Below, one piece after another: positions 30,186 through 35,562 of a stretch of DNA of 35,562 nt. Below the pieces are notes generated by a model. It was not told where the DNA came from. It was given only the letters and a program-made list of their open reading frames with translations, and did no database searches. The stretch is taken from positions 1 to 35,562 of the forward strand of contig DASXBJ010000080.1 in the NCBI GenBank assembly GCA_036491755.1, written 5' to 3'. Position 1 is the first letter of the stretch. Every line of letters begins with the position of its first letter. Both the position numbers and the translations under genes were made by a program. Source of the stretch: DASXBJ01 sp036491755. Lineage in GTDB: Bacteria > Chloroflexota > Dormibacteria > Dormibacterales > Dormibacteraceae.

Positions 30186-31436
30186 ATGGTTCGAGCTAGG
30201 GGATTCGGAGTCCTCATCGTGGCGACGCTGTTCGCTTTCGCTTGCGGAAGCTCTTCAACCGGCGGCAGCGCATCAAAGGGCGAGATCGACATTGCGAGCG
30301 ACCTCCCCACGTCGGGCGCTGACGCCTCCAGCGGACTGCCCACTCAATACGGCGCGCAGTTTGCCGTAACGCAGAAGGGCACCGTCGACGGCTTCACGCT
30401 GAAGTTCGTTCCGTTCGACGACGCGGTCAACGGCAAGCATGACCCCACCAAGGGCGCGCAGAACGTCCAGCAGATGATCTCGAACACCAAGATCCTCGGC
30501 ATGGTCGGTCCCTTCAACTCAGGCGTTGCGGCAGCTGAGATCCCCGTCGCCAACCAGGCGCCGCTCGCGATGGTCAGCCCGTCCAACACCAATGAGTGCT
30601 TGACCCTCGCGTTCGACTACTGCCAGAAGTACGCCGGCTACACGGCAGCGGCCCTCCGGCCGACCGGCAAGAACAACTACTTCCGCATCGCGGCCAACGA
30701 CACCCACCAGGGTCCCGCGATGGCCGACTTCGCGTACGACACGCTCGGCATCAAGGTCGTCGCGGTTTGGGACGACCAGGAGCCGTTCGGTCTGGGCGTC
30801 GCGAACAACTTCGCGACCGAGTTCCAGAAGAAGGGCGGCACCGTCGTGGCCCGCCAGGGCTTCGACACCTCCGCCAAGCCGGACTTCCACTCGTGGCTGA
30901 ACCGGGCCAAGGCGGCAGGCGCCACGGGGATCTACGCCGGAGCGACCTCGGCTTCCTATGGCTGCATCCCTCGCGCGCAGAGCCAGGGCATCTTCGACCC
31001 GAACACCTATTACCTGGGCCCTGACGGCATCGGCGACGGCCAGTGCATCACGGACTCCGGCGCGATGGCCAACGACCACATGTACGCGAGCCAGGGCGTC
31101 GCTGACGCCAACTCGAACCCGAGCGCTGCTTCGACGATCGCCGCTTACAAGGCGGCTCACCCGAACCCCAGCGACACGGCGGCGTACACCTTTGCCGGAT
31201 ACGACTGCGCCGCGATTCTCATCGACTCGATCGACCGCGCGATCAAGGCCAACAACGGCAACATGCCAACTCGCCAGCAGGTCATCGACCAGATGGCCAA
31301 GACGAGCAACTTCCAGGGCCTGACCGGGAACTACACCCTCAACGCGGCGGGTGACCCGACGACACCGGCGCTGCAGATTCAGCAGTACAAGGGCGGCGCC
31401 TGGACAACCATCAAGAACCTGGCCGTCACCTCGTAG
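30186..31436 (+). CDS. branched-chain amino-acid ABC transporter, binding lipoprotein 2
   Basis: The 416-residue LivJ-type binding protein has a signal peptide ending LFAFAC, with lipidated Cys20. It shares LGMVGPFNSGVAAAEIPVAN and LAMVSPSNTNECL with the preceding paralog, and has NNYFRIAANDTHQGPAMADF and AVWDDQEPFGLGVANNFATE. The ATG at 30186 follows AGGGGG; the reading from 30144 adds 14 residues before the signal peptide. A long structured leader precedes it and a strong terminator follows, the usual arrangement for making more binding protein than permease. Confidence 0.93.
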   Translation: MVRARGFGVLIVATLFAFACGSSSTGGSASKGEIDIASDLPTSGADASSGLPTQYGAQFAVTQKGTVDGFTLKFVPFDDAVNGKHDPTKGAQNVQQMISNTKILGMVGPFNSGVAAAEIPVANQAPLAMVSPSNTNECLTLAFDYCQKYAGYTAAALRPTGKNNYFRIAANDTHQGPAMADFAYDTLGIKVVAVWDDQEPFGLGVANNFATEFQKKGGTVVARQGFDTSAKPDFHSWLNRAKAAGATGIYAGATSASYGCIPRAQSQGIFDPNTYYLGPDGIGDGQCITDSGAMANDHMYASQGVADANSNPSAASTIAAYKAAHPNPSDTAAYTFAGYDCAAILIDSIDRAIKANNGNMPTRQQVIDQMAKTSNFQGLTGNYTLNAAGDPTTPALQIQQYKGGAWTTIKNLAVTS

Positions 31437-31462
31437 TCAATCGTCATAAGTAGTCGCTTGAC

Positions 31463-31497
31463 AAGGGAGGGGCTTCGGGGCCCCTCCCTTTCTCTTT
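31463..31497 (+). terminator. rho-independent terminator between binding protein and permease genes
   Basis: AAGGGAGGGGC (31463-31473) and GCCCCTCCCTT (31480-31490) form a perfect 11-bp stem with a TTCGGG loop, followed by TCTCTTT. Partial read-through would give low permease and ATPase levels relative to the binding protein. Confidence 0.85.
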
Positions 31498-31530
31498 GCG
31501 TACGGTTGCGATTTGTGAACAATTAGCCGG

Positions 31531-32577
31531 ATGGCCGCGATGGTGCAGCGATTGCGAGGCTCCGTTTTCGTCTCTCCAACCAGCTCTGCCATCAATCTGA
31601 TCGGCATTCTCGTCGTGGCGGTGGCCCTGGTCGCGGCCCTGCAGCGCATCTTTCAGTCCGGGCCGACCTACTTCTTCCAGACCCTCGGCTTCGGCCTCGC
31701 GCAGGGCGCCATCTTTGCCCTGGTCGCCCTTGGCTACACGATGGTCTACGGCATCATCGAATTGATCAACTTCGCGCATGGTGACGTGTTCACGCTGGGC
31801 GCCTTCTTCTCGCTCGCGGTCATGCCGCTGTTCGGGCTGACCGCCGGCAGGGTGTCGGGCGCGTCGGTCATCCTGCCGCTGATCGGCCTGTTCGTGGTCA
31901 CGATGCTGTTTTGCGCGGTGGTCAACGTCGCGATCGAGCGGGTCGCCTACCGGCCGCTGCGGCACGCCCCACGCCTGGCCCCGCTGATCACCGCGATCGG
32001 CATGTCGGCCTTCCTCGAAGGCGTGATGTTCATCTGGCGCGGTCCATTCAACCTCTCGTACCCGGACTTCCTCCCCGAGCAGCAGCTGTCGCTTGGCGGA
32101 GGGGTCACAATCTCCGCCAAAGCCGTGATGGTGATCGTCATCGCGGTGGTGCTGATGGTCGCACTCACAATCTTCGTGGGCCGCTCCAAACTCGGCAAGG
32201 CCATGCGAGCCACGGCGCAGGACCGCGACGCTGCCCAGCTCATGGGCATCGACATCAACCGCACGATCTCCGCGACCTTCTTCATCGGTGCGGCATTGGC
32301 CGGCGCTGGAGGGATCATCTACGGCCTGTACTACAACTCAGTGGCGGCGTTCGACGGCTTTCAGTACGGGCTGATCGCGTTCACCGCCGCGGTGTTCGGC
32401 GGCATCGGCAACATCCCCGGCGCCGCGTTGGGAGGCTTCATGATCGGCGTCATCGCCGCGGTCTCCGACGGCTACTTCTCGGTGTCCTGGACGCAGATCA
32501 TGATCTTCGCGATCCTCATCTTCGTCCTCGTCTTCCGGCCGACCGGCCTGCTCGGGATGCGAGTACCGGAGAAGTGA
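31531..32577 (+). CDS. livH: branched-chain amino-acid ABC transporter permease LivH
   Basis: The 348-residue inner-membrane permease has about eight membrane segments. Family features are LAQGAIFALVALGYTMVYGIIELINFAHGDVF-like segments near residues 56-87, then AIERVAYRPLRHAP, the cytoplasmic EAA-like loop GRSKLGKAMRATAQDRDAAQLMGID, and FTAAVFGGIGNIPGAALGG. The N-terminus carries about 35 extra residues with an additional hydrophobic helix. No good Shine-Dalgarno precedes the ATG at 31531. The stop overlaps livM by four bases. Confidence 0.95.
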   Translation: MAAMVQRLRGSVFVSPTSSAINLIGILVVAVALVAALQRIFQSGPTYFFQTLGFGLAQGAIFALVALGYTMVYGIIELINFAHGDVFTLGAFFSLAVMPLFGLTAGRVSGASVILPLIGLFVVTMLFCAVVNVAIERVAYRPLRHAPRLAPLITAIGMSAFLEGVMFIWRGPFNLSYPDFLPEQQLSLGGGVTISAKAVMVIVIAVVLMVALTIFVGRSKLGKAMRATAQDRDAAQLMGIDINRTISATFFIGAALAGAGGIIYGLYYNSVAAFDGFQYGLIAFTAAVFGGIGNIPGAALGGFMIGVIAAVSDGYFSVSWTQIMIFAILIFVLVFRPTGLLGMRVPEK

Positions 32578-33767
32578 CACGGGTGCGCGACTTCGTTCGC
32601 TCGAATGCGCGCAACCCCAATGCGGTCGCCTACATCATCATGGGCCTGGCGGCGCTGCTCTACCCCGCCATCGTCCAGTTCGCCACGGGCGGCAACGGTG
32701 ACTACCTGGTCGGGTTGGCGGCCGACGGCGGCATCTACATGCTGATGGCGATTGGCCTCAACGTCGTGGTCGGGTTCGCCGGCCTGCTCGACCTCGGATA
32801 CGCCGCGTTCTTCGCGATCGGGTCATACACGTACGCCATCGTCGCCTCGAACCACCTCGGCGTCACGCCGATCGGGCACTCGCTGCATATCCCGTTCTGG
32901 ATCGCGCTGTTCATCGGCATGATCGTCGCCGCGACCGCCGGGGCCTTGCTGGGGGCGCCGACCCTCCGGCTCCGCGGCGACTACCTGGCGATCGTGACGC
33001 TCGGATTCGGCGAGATCGTGCCCCGTGTCTTTCGCAACGCCGGCGTGTGGACCGGCGGCGTGCCCGGCATCAGCGCTCTCGACGTGCCCACGCTGCCGGG
33101 CTGGTTCCAGGGGCCGTGGATCGGACAGGACTTCGCATATGTGCCCGATTTCCGCTTCACCTCGGCCAACCTGACCGCCTACTACGTCCTGATGATGGGG
33201 CTGATCGCTGTCGTGGTGATCCTGGTTCACAACCTGTACAACTCGCGACTCGGCCGCGCCTGGATGGCTGTGCGCGAGGATGAGACCGCGGCGGCGGCCA
33301 GCGGCGTAAACACGGTCTCGATCAAGCTGCTCGCCTTTTCAATCGGCGCCGCGACGAGCGGATTCGCGGGCGCGTTCTACGGCGCCAAGCTGTCCTACGT
33401 CAGCTCCGAAAACTTCGGCTTCATCGTGTCGGTCACGGTGCTGGCGATGGTCGTGCTCGGCGGTATGGGCAACATCCCCGGCGCCATGCTGGGCGCCGCC
33501 GTCCTCTACTTCATCCTGTTCTGGCTGCTGCCCAACGCGCCGTCGCAGATGGAGGGCTTCGCCACCTCGCTGGGCCTCAACTGGCTCGTCCAGCCCGTTC
33601 CCAACGGCTGGCCGGGCATCGCGGAAGAGGTCTCGAGGTCCAAGTACCTGATATTCGGGCTGATCCTGGTCGGCATCATGCTGCTGCGTCCGCAGGGCTT
33701 GCTGCCCAGCCAGATCCGCAAGCAGGAGCTCAAGCACACCGCCGATATCGTGCCGGCGGCCAAGTGA
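32574..33767 (+). CDS. livM: branched-chain amino-acid ABC transporter permease LivM
   Basis: The 397-residue permease pairs with LivH. Segments include IYMLMAIGLNVVVGFAGLLD, LGYAAFFAIGSYTYAI, LRLRGDYLAIVTLGFGEIV, the coupling loop RLGRAWMAVREDETAAAASG and VLGGMGNIPGAMLGAA. The start is the GTG at 32574 overlapping the livH stop; a second GTG at 32583 is possible. The longer open frame from 31911 is only shadow sequence of livH. Confidence 0.95.
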   Translation: MTRVRDFVRSNARNPNAVAYIIMGLAALLYPAIVQFATGGNGDYLVGLAADGGIYMLMAIGLNVVVGFAGLLDLGYAAFFAIGSYTYAIVASNHLGVTPIGHSLHIPFWIALFIGMIVAATAGALLGAPTLRLRGDYLAIVTLGFGEIVPRVFRNAGVWTGGVPGISALDVPTLPGWFQGPWIGQDFAYVPDFRFTSANLTAYYVLMMGLIAVVVILVHNLYNSRLGRAWMAVREDETAAAASGVNTVSIKLLAFSIGAATSGFAGAFYGAKLSYVSSENFGFIVSVTVLAMVVLGGMGNIPGAMLGAAVLYFILFWLLPNAPSQMEGFATSLGLNWLVQPVPNGWPGIAEEVSRSKYLIFGLILVGIMLLRPQGLLPSQIRKQELKHTADIVPAAK

Positions 33768-34531
33768 GCGACCAGATCCTCCGCATCTCGGGCCTGACCA
33801 AGCGCTTTGGCGGCCTGGTCGCCGTCGACAACGTGAGCTTCGACGTCAAGGCCGGCGAGGTTTTCGCCTTGATCGGGCCCAACGGAGCAGGCAAGACGAC
33901 CCTCTTCAACTGCATCACCGGCATGTACAAGCCGACTCTGGGAACGGTCACGTTCAACGATCGCGACCTCACCGGCTCTCCTCCCCACCGCACCGCCAAG
34001 GCCGGCATCGCACGGACCTTTCAGAACATCCGGCTCTTTGAATACATGTCGGCGCTGGACAACGTCCGCCTCGGCCATCACTGCCGCATGCATTCCAAGC
34101 TGTGGGACTCGCTCCTCAAGACGCCCTTCGAACGCCGCGAGGAGCGGGCAATCATCGATCACTCCATGGAGCTGCTGAAGCTGGTCGGTCTCGCGAACCA
34201 GGCCGACAGCTATGCGCGGAACCTGGCCTATGGCCAGCAGCGCAGGCTCGAGATCGCCCGCGCGCTGGCGACCGATCCGAAGCTCCTGCTGCTCGACGAG
34301 CCCGCGGCGGGGTTCACGCCACAGGAGAAGGTCGAGCTGATGGACCTGGTGCGCCAGATCCTGAGCCGTGGCACGACAGTGTTCCTCATCGAGCACGACA
34401 TGCGGGTCGTCATGCAGGCGTCGCAGAGGATCGTGGTCCTCGACCACGGCGAGAAGATCGCCGAGGGTCCACCCGGAGAGGTCCGTCAGAACCAGCGCGT
34501 GATCGAAGCCTATCTCGGCAAGAGCGCCTAG
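33764..34531 (+). CDS. livG: branched-chain amino-acid ABC transporter ATPase LivG
   Basis: The 255-residue ATPase has Walker A GPNGAGKTT, Q-loop RTFQNIRLF, a LAYGQQRRLEIARAL signature (LSGGQ reads AYGQQ, normal for LivG), Walker B LLLLDEPAAGF and H-loop IEHDMR. The C-terminal tail VIEAYLGKSA is typical. GTG at 33764 overlaps the livM stop. Confidence 0.96.
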   Translation: MSDQILRISGLTKRFGGLVAVDNVSFDVKAGEVFALIGPNGAGKTTLFNCITGMYKPTLGTVTFNDRDLTGSPPHRTAKAGIARTFQNIRLFEYMSALDNVRLGHHCRMHSKLWDSLLKTPFERREERAIIDHSMELLKLVGLANQADSYARNLAYGQQRRLEIARALATDPKLLLLDEPAAGFTPQEKVELMDLVRQILSRGTTVFLIEHDMRVVMQASQRIVVLDHGEKIAEGPPGEVRQNQRVIEAYLGKSA

Positions 34532-34537
34532 TTCCGG

Positions 34538-35248
34538 ATGGCTCTGCTCGAGGTCAGCGGCATCGACGTCTTCTACGGCCGCGTTCAGGCCGTCCGCGGC
34601 GCGTCACTCGAGGTTGACAAGGGTGAGATCGTCGCCCTGATCGGGTCGAACGGAGCGGGCAAGACGACAACATTGCGGACGATCTCCGGCCTGCTCCACC
34701 CGTTGCGCGGCACCATCAAGTTCGATGGCAAGGACATCACGCAAACGGAGCCGCAGAAGATCGTCAACCTGGGCATCTGTCACTCGCCCGAGGGACGCCG
34801 GCTCTTCACGCGCATGACGGTGCTCGACAACCTGCGGATGGGCGCCTACACAAGAAGCAACCAGTCAGAGATCAAGCGCGACATGGACCGGGTCTTCGAG
34901 CTTTTCCCGCGCCTGAAGGAGAGGCTGCACCAGATCGCCGGCACCCTGTCCGGGGGCGAGCAACAGATGTGCGCGATGGGCCGAGCCCTGATGGCGAAGC
35001 CCAAGGTGCTGATGCTCGACGAGCCCTCGCTCGGCCTGGCGCCGATCCTGGTGGAGACGATCTTCAGCATCGTGCGGGAGATCAATTCCCAGGGCACCCC
35101 GGTACTCCTGGTCGAGCAGAACGCGACCAAGGCGCTGGAGGTCGCGCACCGGGCCTACGTGCTGGAAACGGGAGTGATCGTGCAGTCAGGCACCGGCAAG
35201 GAGCTGCTGGCCTCCGCAGACGTCCAGAAGGCCTATCTGGGAATGTAA
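34538..35248 (+). CDS. livF: branched-chain amino-acid ABC transporter ATPase LivF
   Basis: The 236-residue second ATPase has Walker A GSNGAGKTT, CHSPEGRRLFTRMTVLDNL, signature LSGGEQQMCAMGRAL, Walker B LMLDEPSLGLAP and H-loop VEQNATKALEVAHRAYVLE. It ends QKAYLGM, as LivF proteins do. It starts six bases after livG. Last gene of the uptake operon. Confidence 0.96.
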   Translation: MALLEVSGIDVFYGRVQAVRGASLEVDKGEIVALIGSNGAGKTTTLRTISGLLHPLRGTIKFDGKDITQTEPQKIVNLGICHSPEGRRLFTRMTVLDNLRMGAYTRSNQSEIKRDMDRVFELFPRLKERLHQIAGTLSGGEQQMCAMGRALMAKPKVLMLDEPSLGLAPILVETIFSIVREINSQGTPVLLVEQNATKALEVAHRAYVLETGVIVQSGTGKELLASADVQKAYLGM

Positions 35249-35266
35249 GCACGGCCCCGGTTGGCG

Positions 35267-35562
35267 CTAGGCAGCCCAGCGCAGGCCCGGTCCCCGTGCT
35301 CGCCGCATCGCCACCCGCTCCGGCGGCAAGAAGCGGAACTCCCGCCCAGCCCTGACCACCTGCCAGCCTCCCTCATGCACCCGCCGGTGATGGTGGTAAC
35401 AGAGCAGGACCAGGTTGGAGAGATTGGTATCCCCACCCCTCGACCAGGCCACGATGTGATGCGGACTCGACCAGTTGACCGGGCGCGAGCAGCCCGGCCA
35501 GCGGCAACCCTGGTCTCTGACCCGCAGCGCCCGCCGCGCCGGCGCCGAGACCACCCGCGTCG
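35267..35562 (-). CDS. HNH endonuclease-domain protein, C-terminal part (DUF222-type)
   Basis: The reading frame enters from the right edge and ends at a TAG at 35267, so about 97 residues of the C-terminus are seen. The HNH motif is clear: RDQGCRWPGCSRPVNWSSPH, then HHIVAWSRGGDTNLSNLVLL and CYHHHRRVHEGGW, with the zinc Cys pairs and the His-Asn-His residues. This is the usual C-terminal module of the DUF222/HNH proteins that occur in many copies in actinobacterial-type genomes, sometimes mobile. The N-terminal part lies outside the window. Confidence 0.85.
   Translation of the reverse strand, partial: TRVVSAPARRALRVRDQGCRWPGCSRPVNWSSPHHIVAWSRGGDTNLSNLVLLCYHHHRRVHEGGWQVVRAGREFRFLPPERVAMRRARGPGLRWAA

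Noticed and set aside
31911..32573. long upstream extension of the LivM frame
   Set aside because: It overlaps livH out of frame and has shadow-frame composition. LivM homology begins at the GTG at 32574.
1..35562. CRISPR array, insertion sequence, prophage or toxin-antitoxin pair
   Set aside because: No regularly spaced repeats, transposase, integrase or phage structural genes were seen. The HNH protein at the right end is of the chromosomal DUF222 type.

Overview
The window is a continuous stretch of ordinary, well-kept bacterial chromosome with high GC (roughly two thirds by eye) and very dense coding. Gene content (ArgR-type arginine cluster, short HisG plus HisZ, class II LysRS, DUF222-style HNH protein, methanethiol-oxidase-like SBP56 protein, branched-chain amino-acid ABC transporter) fits a high-GC soil Terrabacterium such as Actinomycetota, Chloroflexota or a Dormibacterota-like lineage. 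The sequence alone does not settle the phylum. No insertion sequence, prophage or CRISPR array was seen.

Layout. 1-8600: two tRNA-Ser genes (GCU at 148-240; UGA at 8494-8585, minus strand) flank a mosaic of small transcription units: a DUF2510-like protein, a secreted tripeptidyl-peptidase-like lipoprotein, an Fpg/Nei glycosylase, a membrane protein plus DUF2277, an SBP56/methanethiol oxidase with a polytopic membrane partner, a SIMPL protein, a DUF2087 protein and a small exported protein. 8611-14806 (minus): lysS-serS, then coaX, a GAF/HD-GYP protein and a metallo-beta-lactamase-fold hydrolase. 14818-22064 (minus): argC-J-B-D-R-G-H, almost every junction a 4-base stop/start overlap; argF is absent. 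22164-27599 (minus): hisZ-G-D-B-H-F-I, also tightly overlapped; hisA, hisC and hisE are absent. 27680-28546: a TPR protein with a poly-Asp tail. 28663-35248 (plus): a branched-chain amino-acid uptake system with two tandem binding lipoproteins, LivH, LivM, LivG and LivF. The window ends inside an HNH endonuclease-domain gene.

The most interesting signal is the leader of the SBP56 gene (4635-4811). A 22-codon leaderless mini-ORF ends in His-Cys-Phe-Cys-Thr-Cys, and behind it lies a folded RNA whose second hairpin pairs an 8-base anti-Shine-Dalgarno with the SBP56 Shine-Dalgarno. This looks like a cysteine-responsive translational attenuator for a sulfur-metabolism operon. Two further themes emerge. 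First, nine genes have a TANNNT -10 box exactly 6-9 bases before the start codon, so leaderless transcription appears to be common here. Second, two essential biosynthetic genes (argH, hisZ) have family-conserved N-termini that begin upstream of, or without, any ATG/GTG/TTG. Their best starts are ATA and CTG, each behind a good Shine-Dalgarno.
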